Part shown: positions 34,114-42,888 of the stretch, in pieces
How the letters are laid out: every line of letters begins with the position of its first letter
Numbering within the stretch: position 1 is the stretch's first letter
Assembly (NCBI GenBank): GCA_016705235.1
Contig: JADIYP010000007.1
Location: 62,001-126,000, forward strand
Direction of reading: 5' to 3'
Length of the DNA stretch: 64,000 bases
Source: Candidatus Leptovillus affinis
GTDB lineage: Bacteria; Chloroflexota; Anaerolineae; Promineifilales; Promineifilaceae
Notes under the pieces: generated by a model
Told to the model about the DNA's origin: nothing
What the model saw: only the letters and a program-made list of their open reading frames with translations
Databases searched by the model: none
Made by a program: the position numbers and the translations under genes

Positions 34114-34977
34114 ATGCGCTGGCCTCATTATGAGCATGTCTTTTTCGACTGCGATTCAACCCTAACCACCATCGAAGGCATCGACGTACTGGCCGACCAC
34201 GCCGGTAAAAAATGGCGCGTCGAAGTGCTGACCCGTGCAGCAATGGATGGCGAACTGGACCTGGAAGAGGTGTACGGCAAGCGTCTCCGGGCAGTAAAAC
34301 CCACCCGTGAGCAAATTCGCAGCATCCGTCAGGCTTACAAACGCAACGTCGTCGAAGACGCTGCGGCCGTCATTGCCACTTTGCAGCGCCTCGGCCACAA
34401 AGTCTATATCATCAGCGGCGGTCTGGCCGAGCCGGTAGAGGAGTTCGGCATTTTTTTGGGTGTGCCCAAAGAAAATATCCGCGCCGTTGGCGTAGCCTAC
34501 AACCAGCTTTCAGGCCAATGGTGGGAACAAAACCAGCCGTACACCGAAGGCGACGCGCAGTATCTCACCTACGAGGAGGGCGCGCTGACCATCAGCGACG
34601 GCAAGGCGCAAATTGTGCGCGAGCTTTTAGCCGACCAGCGCGGCCGTTCCCTGCTGATAGGCGATGGGAACAGCGATTTGCTGGCCAGCAAGGCCGTGGA
34701 CTTGTTTGTGGGATATGGCGGCATTATCGAACGGCAGCGCGTGTTGACCCAATCCCCGGTTTATTTGCACACAACGAGTCTGGCCCCGTTAACGGCCGTT
34801 GCCGCCGGCCCCGCCGCCATCAGCCAACTACAAGACACGCCCCATTTTTCCGTATTTCAGAAAGGTTTAGACCTAATTCAAACAGGAGCATTAACATTTA
34901 ACGATGAACGACTCAAATCAAAATTCACCGAGGCAGTCAATGCCACATATCAAACTCTTTATCCCCGGCCCGACTGA
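34114..34977 (+). CDS. serB: HAD-superfamily phosphoserine phosphatase-like protein
   Basis: A 287-residue HAD hydrolase of the SerB type. Motif I is HVFFDCDSTLTTIEG (nucleophile and acid in DCDST), motif II is IISGGL and motif III GDGNSDLLASKAVDLFVGYGG. It should remove phosphate from 3-phosphoserine, the last step of serine synthesis. The extra C-terminal 60 residues are beyond the usual 210-residue SerB. The gene overlaps the next (aminotransferase) by 74 bases in another frame, or 38 if the later start is used. Context with serA two genes on supports the assignment. Confidence 0.88.
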   Translation: MRWPHYEHVFFDCDSTLTTIEGIDVLADHAGKKWRVEVLTRAAMDGELDLEEVYGKRLRAVKPTREQIRSIRQAYKRNVVEDAAAVIATLQRLGHKVYIISGGLAEPVEEFGIFLGVPKENIRAVGVAYNQLSGQWWEQNQPYTEGDAQYLTYEEGALTISDGKAQIVRELLADQRGRSLLIGDGNSDLLASKAVDLFVGYGGIIERQRVLTQSPVYLHTTSLAPLTAVAAGPAAISQLQDTPHFSVFQKGLDLIQTGALTFNDERLKSKFTEAVNATYQTLYPRPD

Positions 34978-36022
34978 AGTCCGCCCGGAAATTCTGGACG
35001 CCCAGGCAGCCTGGATGCTGGGGCATCGTATGCCCGAATGCACGGAGCTGATCAGCCGGATTCGCCCCAAACTGCGCCAGGTTTTCCAAACGGAACAGCG
35101 CGTCCTCATCAGCGCCTCCACCGGTTCTGGCCTCATGGAAGCCGCCATTCGCAACTGCGTGGGCAAAAAAGTTTTGAACTGCGTCAACGGCGCGTTCAGC
35201 CAGCGCTGGCACGAAATTGTCGTCGGCAACGCCAAGGCTAACGAGGTGCTGGAAGTAGAATGGGGCCAGCCCATTCTGCCCGAACAGGTAGCCGAGCGCC
35301 TCGCCTCCGGCGAATTCGACGCCGTCTGCCTGACGCACAACGAAACCTCCACCGGCGTCACCAACCCCATTCCTGAGCTAGCCCAGGCCATCCGCCAAAG
35401 CCCCAATGGCGACCAGATCATGATCCTGGTAGACGCCGTCAGCAGTCTGGCCGGCGCGGATATCCGCTTCGACGAATGGGATTTGGATGTGCTGCTCACC
35501 TCCACCCAGAAGGCGTTTGCGCTGCCGCCGGGTTTGGCCTTTGCGGCCGTGTCTGACCGGGCGATGGAAAAAGCCAAAACCATTCCGGATCGCGGTTGGT
35601 ACTTCGATTTTCTCACGCTGGAAAAATATCTGGTGAAAGATCAAACGCCCTCCACCACCGTGGTTTCCTTGATGTTTGCCCTGGACAAACAATTAGACGA
35701 TATTCTGGCCGAAGGGTTGCAAAACCGTTTTGCCCGCCATCTGGCCATGCGCGACCGTACGATTGCCTGGGGCAAAGGCCACGGCATCGAAATTTTTGCC
35801 GCCGCCGGTTACGAATCGCCGACTGTGACCTGCTTCAGCAACAACCTCAACATCGACATCTCCGGCATGAACAAGTTCTTGCGCGAACGCGGGATGATCA
35901 TGTCCAATGGATATGGCTCCAAGCTCAAAAATGTGACCTTCCGCATTGCCCACATGGGCGATTTGCAGATGAGCGACATGGAAGAATTATTCGCGGCGAT
36001 GGACGAATATATGGCTGCCTAA
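34904..36022 (+). CDS. Class V aminotransferase (alanine-glyoxylate/serine-pyruvate type), probable phosphoserine aminotransferase role
   Basis: A 372-residue PLP enzyme. Key parts are LFIPGPTEVRPEILDAQ near the start, ISASTGSGLMEAAIRN, the cofactor aspartate in LVDAVSSLAGADI and the Schiff-base lysine K203 in LLTSTQKAFALPPGLAF. Family members are annotated as alanine-glyoxylate or serine-pyruvate aminotransferases, but this gene sits between serB and serA, exactly where serC would be. I infer it makes 3-phosphoserine, as proposed for related class V enzymes in archaea and other bacteria lacking SerC. An in-frame ATG at 34940 (MPHIKLFIPGPTEV) is an equally good start. Confidence 0.9.
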   Translation: MNDSNQNSPRQSMPHIKLFIPGPTEVRPEILDAQAAWMLGHRMPECTELISRIRPKLRQVFQTEQRVLISASTGSGLMEAAIRNCVGKKVLNCVNGAFSQRWHEIVVGNAKANEVLEVEWGQPILPEQVAERLASGEFDAVCLTHNETSTGVTNPIPELAQAIRQSPNGDQIMILVDAVSSLAGADIRFDEWDLDVLLTSTQKAFALPPGLAFAAVSDRAMEKAKTIPDRGWYFDFLTLEKYLVKDQTPSTTVVSLMFALDKQLDDILAEGLQNRFARHLAMRDRTIAWGKGHGIEIFAAAGYESPTVTCFSNNLNIDISGMNKFLRERGMIMSNGYGSKLKNVTFRIAHMGDLQMSDMEELFAAMDEYMAA

Positions 36023-36070
36023 ACAAGGCGCTGTTATTCTGGTAAGAAACGAAGGCGAGTTGTCATTTTG

Positions 36071-36113
36071 TGATGCGTGATGCGTGATGATCTCTGGTCA
36101 CGCATCACGCATT
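36071..36113. repeat. TGATGCGTGA inverted repeat between aminotransferase and serA
   Basis: TGATGCGTGATGCGTGA pairs with TCACGCATCACGCA around a short loop and is followed by TTATTTTTG, so in this copy it also has the shape of a terminator or attenuator. It lies 17 bases before serA. Confidence 0.8.
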
Positions 36114-36129
36114 ATTTTTGTATTTACCT

Positions 36130-37716
36130 ATGTTTCGGATTCTTGTTTCAGACAAATTGGGTACGGCCGGGTTAGCACTGCTCGATCAGGCGGCGGATGT
36201 GCAGTACGATCTGAAGCCGACGATGAGTAAGTCGGAATTTTTGCAGCTAATTCCCGGCTATGAGGCGTTGATTGTGCGCAGCGGCACGGCCGTTGACGAA
36301 GACGTCCTGGCCGCAGGCACACACCTGCGCGTGGTCGGTCGGGCCGGCGTCGGCATCGACAACATCGACGTGCCCGCGGCCTCCCGGCGAGGCATTATCG
36401 TCATCAACACACCCACCGCCAACAACATCGCCACCGCCGAACAAGCGATGGGCCTGATGCTGGCCGCTAGCCGGTATACCGTGCCGGCGCATATTGCCCT
36501 GGCGGCCGGCGAATGGGACCGCTCGCGTTTCATGGGCCGCGAATTATATGGCAAAGTGCTGGGACTCATCGGCTTTGGGCGAATTGGCCGACTGGTAGCG
36601 GCGCGCGCGCAAGCCTTTGGCATGGAAGTGGTGGCCTACGATCCATTTGTTTCGGAAGCGGTAGGCCGCGAATTGGGCGTGACCCTGCTAGACCTGGACG
36701 ATCTGCTGCCTCAGGTGGATTATTTGAGTCTGCACACCTCCTACACGCCAGATACCGAAAAGATCATTAACGCCGCAGCGCTTGCCCAGATGAAAGACGG
36801 GGTCATCATTGTCAATGGGGCGCGGGGCAAACTTATTGACGAGGCCGCCCTGGCGGCAGCGCTGACGAGCGGCAAGGTGAAGGCGGCGGCTGTGGATGTG
36901 TACAGCGCCGAACCGCCCTTGGATAATCCGCTAATCGGTTTGCCGAATGTGCTGCACACGCCGCACCTGGGAGCCAGTACACACGAGGCGCAAAAGGAAG
37001 TAGCGACGCAAATTGTGTCGCAGGTGCTGGACGCTTTGCGAGGAACCGATTTCCGGGATGCGGTGAATATGCCGTTTACGGTGGGGCCGGGCGAATATCA
37101 GGCGATACGGCCGTATATGCGCCTGGCGGAAAAGTTAGGCAAACTCCAGGTCAGTCTGGCCGATGGTCCCATTCGCCGCGTGGAAGTGCAGGCCTCCGGG
37201 GAAATGGTGGAAAATCAGGTCAAAGCCATCGCGGCCGCGCTCCTGAAGGGGATTCTCAGCGTCAGTTACGATGGCCCGCTCAACGCCATCAATGCGCCGG
37301 TTTTAGCTGAGCAAGCAGGTATCTCCATCACGCAGGCTAAAGGCATCAATGGCCTGGACTACCCCAATCTAGTCTCCTGCCGGGTGAAATGGGACGGCGG
37401 TGAGCGCATGTTGGCCGGCGTCTTGTTTGGCGGCGCAGAGCCGCGCATTGTGCAGTTGGATCAATACCGGGTAGAAGCCCGCCCAGAAGGCGTGCTGCTC
37501 ATCCTGCAGAACGAAGATGTCCCCGGCGTTATCGGGCAGATTGGCACGATTTTGGCGGCTTACAAAGTGAATATCGGTGAGTGGCGCATGGGACGCAACG
37601 AGCCGGGCGGGCGGGCGCTTTCGTTTATCAACCTGGATAGTGAACCATCAACGGTGGCGCTCCATGCCTTGGGAGAGATAACGGCCGTTACCAAACTCCA
37701 TCTCGTCACCATCTAA
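36130..37716 (+). CDS. serA: D-3-phosphoglycerate dehydrogenase
   Basis: SerA oxidises 3-phosphoglycerate to 3-phosphohydroxypyruvate with NAD, the first step of serine synthesis. The 528-residue protein is the long form: substrate and Rossmann domains (LIGFGRIGRLVAARAQAFGM, NGARGKLIDEAALA, catalytic histidine in HTPHLGASTHEA), then an intervening ASB-type domain and a C-terminal ACT domain (about 455-528) for likely serine feedback. The ATG at 36130 is chosen over an in-frame TTG at 36118. The gene lies 107 bp after the aminotransferase across a repeat hairpin, so its expression may be partly separate. A terminator follows at 37725. Confidence 0.97.
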   Translation: MFRILVSDKLGTAGLALLDQAADVQYDLKPTMSKSEFLQLIPGYEALIVRSGTAVDEDVLAAGTHLRVVGRAGVGIDNIDVPAASRRGIIVINTPTANNIATAEQAMGLMLAASRYTVPAHIALAAGEWDRSRFMGRELYGKVLGLIGFGRIGRLVAARAQAFGMEVVAYDPFVSEAVGRELGVTLLDLDDLLPQVDYLSLHTSYTPDTEKIINAAALAQMKDGVIIVNGARGKLIDEAALAAALTSGKVKAAAVDVYSAEPPLDNPLIGLPNVLHTPHLGASTHEAQKEVATQIVSQVLDALRGTDFRDAVNMPFTVGPGEYQAIRPYMRLAEKLGKLQVSLADGPIRRVEVQASGEMVENQVKAIAAALLKGILSVSYDGPLNAINAPVLAEQAGISITQAKGINGLDYPNLVSCRVKWDGGERMLAGVLFGGAEPRIVQLDQYRVEARPEGVLLILQNEDVPGVIGQIGTILAAYKVNIGEWRMGRNEPGGRALSFINLDSEPSTVALHALGEITAVTKLHLVTI

Positions 37717-37724
37717 CAAATAAA

Positions 37725-37760
37725 AAGGCCGGGTATATGCGGATACCCGGCCTCTTCATT
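37725..37760 (+). terminator. Rho-independent terminator of serA
   Basis: GGCCGGGTAT pairs with ATACCCGGCC around a short loop (ATGCGG region) and is flanked by an A-tract upstream and CTCTTCATT downstream. The T-rich side is weak, but the stem is strong and it lies between convergent genes. Confidence 0.75.
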
Positions 37761-37795
37761 AACGCTTAGGTCGTTTTAACAACGACGATTGAGAC

Positions 37796-40030
37796 TTACT
37801 CAGCCAAAGACGGCCGTGTCATGCCATCGGTGCTGCCGCCAACGCCAATGATGGAATCCATCAAGAACTGGAGCACATACTGGCCGTTATGGGCGTATGC
37901 ACCCGGGTCTTTCTGTCCATACTGGTAGTTGTAAGCTGCCTTCAGCAGTTCAGGCGTCCAACTGGCGAAAGCGCCTTCACCCTCATCAGCTGTCCCATTG
38001 CCATTGTCGTCGGCAAAGAAATAGGGGTAGCTGTTCGGGTTGTACACAATCGCTGCCCCTGCCGTGTTCACAGCATAGGCTTGAATCGCCGCATACAACA
38101 CTTCATTAACGGTCGCAATTTCGCCATAGATACCTTCAGTTAAATCGCCGTCACCGTCAAAATCGATCTCGGAAACGCGAATGGCCTTCAGGTCTTCCGG
38201 CGTTTGCACGTTCTCATGGCATTCCGCGCATTCTACGTATTCAACTTCCAACGCATGGGCATTGTGGCATTCCACACAGCTGTTGAACGCGCCAACGTGT
38301 TCGTTACGACCCAGATATTCCAGACCGTCATACTCGTATGCGCCCTTCACTTCCGTGCCAAACAACGTGGCTGCGGCGGCGAAGTAATGGACGTTACGGA
38401 AACGAATCTGATCAGAAACCGTGTTCGGCTCCAAATCTTTCAGCGCAGCATTCACGGAAACCGTAGATTCACGTCCCTGATGGCAGTTAATGCACAGGTT
38501 GCTCTTCAGACCAGCTTCGTCATTTTCATCCGCAGCCAGGCTAACCGTCGCGCCGCTGGGGAATTTAACCGTTTCAGAAGCGCGCAGTTCAAAGGTCGTC
38601 AGGTCGGCATGGCAGGTGGCGCAGTTCAGGCCATTGGCTGTCGGCTCGTTGATGGTAACGCCTTGTTCCAGGAACAGGGGCAGACCGGTGGCCGAATGGC
38701 AGCGGCTGCAAGTACCGGGCACAGCGCCTTCTTCGTCCCAATGACGGAATGCTTCTTCGGAACCGGCAAAGTGACCATGGTCAATACGGTGCATCGCGCT
38801 CATATCGATGGGGGTCGAGATGGCCAGATTCAGGTCTTCCATCGAATCATACAGCAGTTGAATGATGTACTTGCCACCGTGCGCGTAACGGCCGGGGTCT
38901 TTCAGGGAAACCTGGAAATTATAAGCCGCTTTGGCCAGACGGGGTGTCCAGGTGGCGTAACGTTCGTCGCCTTCATTGAAAGCGCCGCTGTTGTCCGTAT
39001 CCGTAAAGAAATAAGGATAGCTGGCTTGGTCGTAAACAATCGGAGCGCCGGCAACTTCCGTGGCGTAGGCTTGCATTGCCTGGAATAAGGAATCGCGCAG
39101 GCCTTCGATTTCGGCGTAGATGCCTTCTTCCATGTCGCCATTGCCATTGTAGTCAACCAGAGAACCGGCCATGCGTATGTTGGCAAACTCCTCAACGGTT
39201 TCTACGTCGGTGTGGCAAGCCTGGCATTCGTCCACTTTTACTTGCAGGCTGTGCGGATCATGGCAGCTGGCGCAGGTGTCATACCCTTCTACGTGGTCGA
39301 ATTTGGAGTCATAGGCTTTGCCGTCATATTCATAACCGCCCTTGGCGATGGTCCCATATTGGGTGGCCGCAGCAGCGAAGTAATGAATGTTGGTGAAACC
39401 TACATCCGGGCTGACCGTGTCGAGATCGGCGACGGGATCGAGACCCGCTTCGACGATGCCTTCATTAACCTGAACGGTTGAGGCGCGTCCCTGGTGGCAG
39501 GTCATGCAGCGCGCTTCGGCGCCCAGGCCGCTCACCTCTGCCCCAGAGGGGAAGATTACGGTGTCCATATTGATGACGATGTCATTGTGGCAAGCCTGGC
39601 ATTCGATGACTGTGCCAATGGGGGCTGCCGCATCAACAACGCCGGCTGCAGAACCGTCGGCGCCGGTGAAGTCCTGAAAGCCTGGCGTGCTGTGGCATTT
39701 AGCGCAAGCGACGGGGACTTCTTTCGGATCATCTTCGTTCCAATGAATGAAGGCTTCAGCGGTTATGTCTGCATGGGCAGATGCAACCCACTTTTCTTCA
39801 AACGGAACAACAGATACGGCCGAAACCGGTGCTTCTGGCTCAACCATAACTTCGACCACACGGGTCACCTCGACTGGTACTTCAACTTCTCTTGTTACCT
39901 CAACTTCGGCTCCTGGGACCTCCACCACGCGAGTAACCTCGACGGGTGTCTGGCTACAAGCAGCCAAAGCGATGATGAACACGAAAAGAAGTACAGTCAC
40001 TATGTAAAAACGTTTATTCGGGTGAAACAT
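37796..40030 (-). CDS. Decaheme c-type cytochrome lipoprotein with internal duplication
   Basis: A 744-residue exported protein with lipobox LAACSQTP (cysteine 25) and a Val/Glu/Pro linker. Ten CXXCH motifs fall five per half; the halves (about 75-395 and 400-740) match block by block, for example CMTCHQGRASTVQVN with CINCHQGRESTVSVN, and DPGRYAHGGKYIIQLLYDS with DPGAYAHNGQYVLQFLMDS. Each half also holds two acidic EF-hand-like loops (DYNGNGDMEEG and DTDNSGAFNEGDE; DFDGDGDLTEG and DDNGNGTADEGEG), suggesting calcium binding. Heme attachment requires export, so it acts on the outer face of the membrane, presumably in electron transfer. It is the last gene of the cytochrome operon, and GAGGAGG precedes its ATG. 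Confidence 0.93.
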   Translation of the reverse strand: MFHPNKRFYIVTVLLFVFIIALAACSQTPVEVTRVVEVPGAEVEVTREVEVPVEVTRVVEVMVEPEAPVSAVSVVPFEEKWVASAHADITAEAFIHWNEDDPKEVPVACAKCHSTPGFQDFTGADGSAAGVVDAAAPIGTVIECQACHNDIVINMDTVIFPSGAEVSGLGAEARCMTCHQGRASTVQVNEGIVEAGLDPVADLDTVSPDVGFTNIHYFAAAATQYGTIAKGGYEYDGKAYDSKFDHVEGYDTCASCHDPHSLQVKVDECQACHTDVETVEEFANIRMAGSLVDYNGNGDMEEGIYAEIEGLRDSLFQAMQAYATEVAGAPIVYDQASYPYFFTDTDNSGAFNEGDERYATWTPRLAKAAYNFQVSLKDPGRYAHGGKYIIQLLYDSMEDLNLAISTPIDMSAMHRIDHGHFAGSEEAFRHWDEEGAVPGTCSRCHSATGLPLFLEQGVTINEPTANGLNCATCHADLTTFELRASETVKFPSGATVSLAADENDEAGLKSNLCINCHQGRESTVSVNAALKDLEPNTVSDQIRFRNVHYFAAAATLFGTEVKGAYEYDGLEYLGRNEHVGAFNSCVECHNAHALEVEYVECAECHENVQTPEDLKAIRVSEIDFDGDGDLTEGIYGEIATVNEVLYAAIQAYAVNTAGAAIVYNPNSYPYFFADDNGNGTADEGEGAFASWTPELLKAAYNYQYGQKDPGAYAHNGQYVLQFLMDSIIGVGGSTDGMTRPSLAE

Positions 40031-40139
40031 AGAAAACCTCCTCTTCTGTCTATTTTGACGATGCTAAATGGCTCGTCTTCTAAAACTTATAAATCGGCGT
40101 GGATGTTATTGTGACAAAACATGTCTGCCGACAAAAAAA

Positions 40140-41000
40140 CTAGGGAACGGCCGTTGCCAACGGCACGAATACTTCTCTGGTAACAGCCGGCAAAGTGGTA
40201 ATGGCAGTTTCTTCAAACGTAAACAACCAGACAAGCACCACAAAAATGAGAATGCCTGCGCCAACTGTCACAAAGAAATAGATGCGCTTGCGCGTTTTCT
40301 CTGCCCGCAAATGCAGGCCAGGAAAAGGCTCGCCGCCTGCCTCCAGGCGTTCTAATTCCAGAGCATGTTCCTCTTCCATCTGGTCATGGGGTAAATTACC
40401 CGTAAACATGCTGAAATTGCGGGTTTTAATTAGTACGTTGTAAAAATGCCAGATCACAATGGATAACACAGCCAGAAGCGCTTCACCGCCATGCGCAGTT
40501 TTTGCCGCGGGGATTATTTGCCCAGGCAGATAAGAGGTAATGGCGATGGGGTTCCATAACATAAATCCGGTAATGACCATGATGGCTGTGCCCCAGATTA
40601 CCGCCCAATATTCTATTTTTTCGCCAAAATTAAACTTTGGCATTTTAGGGTGATGTTGGATCAGGCCCAGGTTGTAGCGCAGCATGTCGATAATGTCCCG
40701 ACCGTCTTGCAGCTCTGGCAGAATGCGCATCCGTTCACCCTTCACGTACCAGCGGAAGCCAATCGTAAAGAGATGGTAAACGGACCCCAGGACCAACAAA
40801 AATGCGGCATAACGATGAATGACGCGAACCTGCGAAATACCGCCCATGAATGAAATCATGCTTTGCGAGAATGAAGCAGTAGCATATTTTTGGGGAAGCC
40901 CCGTAATGGCCAGCACCGTAAAGCTTGTTAACAAGATGATGTGCTCTATTCGTGCCATGACCCGAAAGCGCGGGTACATTTTTTGTTTCGGTTTGCTCAT
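40140..41000 (-). CDS. Membrane cytochrome b, HmcE/FdnI-like
   Basis: A 286-residue integral membrane protein of the cytochrome b561/Ni-Fe hydrogenase-type cytochrome b superfamily. Histidines in the helices fit b-heme ligation: IEHIILLTSFTVLAITG, VIHRYAAFLLVLGSVYHLF and SIVIWHFYNVLIK. A final extra helix (IYFFVTVGAGILIFVVLVW) follows a charged loop. Such proteins move electrons between the quinone pool and c-type or iron-sulfur partners. It is encoded between the 14-heme and 10-heme cytochrome genes on the same strand and is the likely membrane quinone connection of that operon. GAGG lies before the ATG. Confidence 0.88.
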   Translation of the reverse strand: MSKPKQKMYPRFRVMARIEHIILLTSFTVLAITGLPQKYATASFSQSMISFMGGISQVRVIHRYAAFLLVLGSVYHLFTIGFRWYVKGERMRILPELQDGRDIIDMLRYNLGLIQHHPKMPKFNFGEKIEYWAVIWGTAIMVITGFMLWNPIAITSYLPGQIIPAAKTAHGGEALLAVLSIVIWHFYNVLIKTRNFSMFTGNLPHDQMEEEHALELERLEAGGEPFPGLHLRAEKTRKRIYFFVTVGAGILIFVVLVWLFTFEETAITTLPAVTREVFVPLATAVP

Positions 41001-41063
41001 AGTATGTCCTCAACTCTGAGAATTAGGATTCTTAGGAATTCGCTTTCTAAGAGCTGCTGCGGC

Positions 41064-42755
41064 TTAAGCCTTGTTTTTCCGAAGCCGCATACGAACCCGG
41101 CGGTAAATATCCGTGCCTACCATCAAGGAGAAAAAGCCTAAGGTGAGTGGGATGACGATTTTATAGAAAAGGTCTACCAGGAAGATGACCGGATAATTTT
41201 GCAAGGATGGCGTGTAGTGGCTGAGCCAGGCGCCTGCAAAGTTGGGTTGGGCATCTGGGTGACATTGCCGACATGTTTCGATCAGGTTTTGTTGAATGCC
41301 GGCGTCTGGATCACTGGGTGATTTGATGTTGTGGACGCCGTGACAATCGTAACAAACGGCCGTATTCGGCGGCACATCAGAACCCTCATTTTGGAACAAC
41401 ATCACCGTCGTGCCATGAAAATCACTCACATACGAATCAAATACATTCGTGGAAATCTCATATTTCGTCATCAGCTCATAATCAGCATGGCACTTTGCGC
41501 ACAATTCCGGAGATCGCTCGCGCGCCTGAGCCGTCGTGGGATCATGGATGTCATGTACGCCGTGACAATCAATACAGGTCGGCACGTCAGGATTATCTTC
41601 TTCCAACAACGCGCTGCCATGCACACTTTCTGCATATTCATTAAAAATGGTACTGTGGCACTTTTCACAGGTATGCGAAATAGCCGACCGGGGTACGCCT
41701 GGTACAGGGGTATCATGCGCGCCGTGGCAATCTGTACAGACGGCCGCATCTGTATTCCCGTCTTGCAGCGCGGCTCCATGCACACTGTCCATCGCTTTAT
41801 CGAAAAATTGCACATGACAATCTTGACAAGCGCTATTCATAGCAATTGTGAAGTCGCGGGCGCTTTCTGTTTCTGTTGGTTGGTGGGGGAAAATATGATT
41901 TTGGTGACAATCGTTACATTCGAGGGGCTGCCACGAATTGTTCAAACCGTGGACCGATGCGTGGAAAGCATCTTTGTCAATTGTCAGGGATACCATGTCG
42001 CCATTGGGGAAAGTCTTGACACGGTCCGGCTGACTATGACAGGCAAGGCAATAATCTGAATTCGGCTCATCGGTAAACAAACCGCTCCGAATCAGCGGCA
42101 ATAATTGATCCGCTTGATTTAGCTCAACCTCTTCTTTCACATGACAATTCACACAACGATCAACAGCTTCAGCCGAATCCCACGCCTCTGCGGTATGCAC
42201 ATCGTGTGAACCATGACAATCGGTACAGGTAACGGGCATCGCCGCGTCATCGCCAGGATGGCTGGTGATATGTGTTTGCTGATGGCAACGCTCACACGTT
42301 GCGGCCTGGGCAACCTGATACGCCCGCAAATCCGCGCTATCTAATGGCGTATGAGGAAACTGATAATCATTGATAGTCTGGTGACAATCTGTACAGGCCA
42401 GTGGGCTTTCTGACTGATTACCATGCGCCGACAATGCCAGCACAGTCAGGTCCACTTGCACCGATATTGTCTCACCAGAAGGGAATTCAATAACGGCCGT
42501 TGTGTCACTATGACAAGATGTACACGCAAAATCCGTTGCCGGGTGGCTGTTTGTGCCCGGTCCTTGAAAAGATAGCAGGAGAAGCGAAGCTGCCCGGTTT
42601 TCCGCCGAAGTACCAAGAATGACCTGGTCTGGCGAATCTGCCGCAGCATACGTTTGCGTGGACGAAAACGCTAACAGCCCGCCAAGTACCAGAAATAAAA
42701 CCCAGATGCCGCCTGTGCCAAGAGCAAATCGACAGGCTCGATTAAATTGCTTCAA
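41064..42755 (-). CDS. Membrane-anchored 14-heme c-type cytochrome
   Basis: A 563-residue protein with an N-terminal signal sequence (WVLFLVLGGLLAFSSTQTYAA), 14 CXXCH motifs and a C-terminal transmembrane anchor (VIPLTLGFFSLMVGTDIYR) followed by basic residues. Several motifs occur as CTDCHGxHD/CIDCHGVHD, the spacing seen in NapC-independent, NrfB- or doubled-CXXCH-type cytochromes. The start is TTG at 42755 with AGGAGG six bases upstream. It is followed by the cytochrome b gene after 63 bp and probably passes electrons between the membrane and the surface lipoprotein cytochromes of the same operon. Confidence 0.92.
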   Translation of the reverse strand: MKQFNRACRFALGTGGIWVLFLVLGGLLAFSSTQTYAAADSPDQVILGTSAENRAASLLLLSFQGPGTNSHPATDFACTSCHSDTTAVIEFPSGETISVQVDLTVLALSAHGNQSESPLACTDCHQTINDYQFPHTPLDSADLRAYQVAQAATCERCHQQTHITSHPGDDAAMPVTCTDCHGSHDVHTAEAWDSAEAVDRCVNCHVKEEVELNQADQLLPLIRSGLFTDEPNSDYCLACHSQPDRVKTFPNGDMVSLTIDKDAFHASVHGLNNSWQPLECNDCHQNHIFPHQPTETESARDFTIAMNSACQDCHVQFFDKAMDSVHGAALQDGNTDAAVCTDCHGAHDTPVPGVPRSAISHTCEKCHSTIFNEYAESVHGSALLEEDNPDVPTCIDCHGVHDIHDPTTAQARERSPELCAKCHADYELMTKYEISTNVFDSYVSDFHGTTVMLFQNEGSDVPPNTAVCYDCHGVHNIKSPSDPDAGIQQNLIETCRQCHPDAQPNFAGAWLSHYTPSLQNYPVIFLVDLFYKIVIPLTLGFFSLMVGTDIYRRVRMRLRKNKA

Positions 42756-42888
42756 CGAAGCCTCCTTGCATCTTTGATCACCACTGGATCACCGGTTACT
42801 GAGAATAGGAACTGTGTCATACTGTTGCGTCCGTGCATTCGATGCGGCCTGTTCATGTGTGAAGACTGACTACTTGAAGGAACATACA

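Noticed and set aside
38204..39088. Plus-strand 294-codon frame opposite the decaheme cytochrome
   Set aside because: Antisense to a gene with ten CXXCH motifs and a lipobox; the encoded sequence is low-complexity and unrelated to any family I know.
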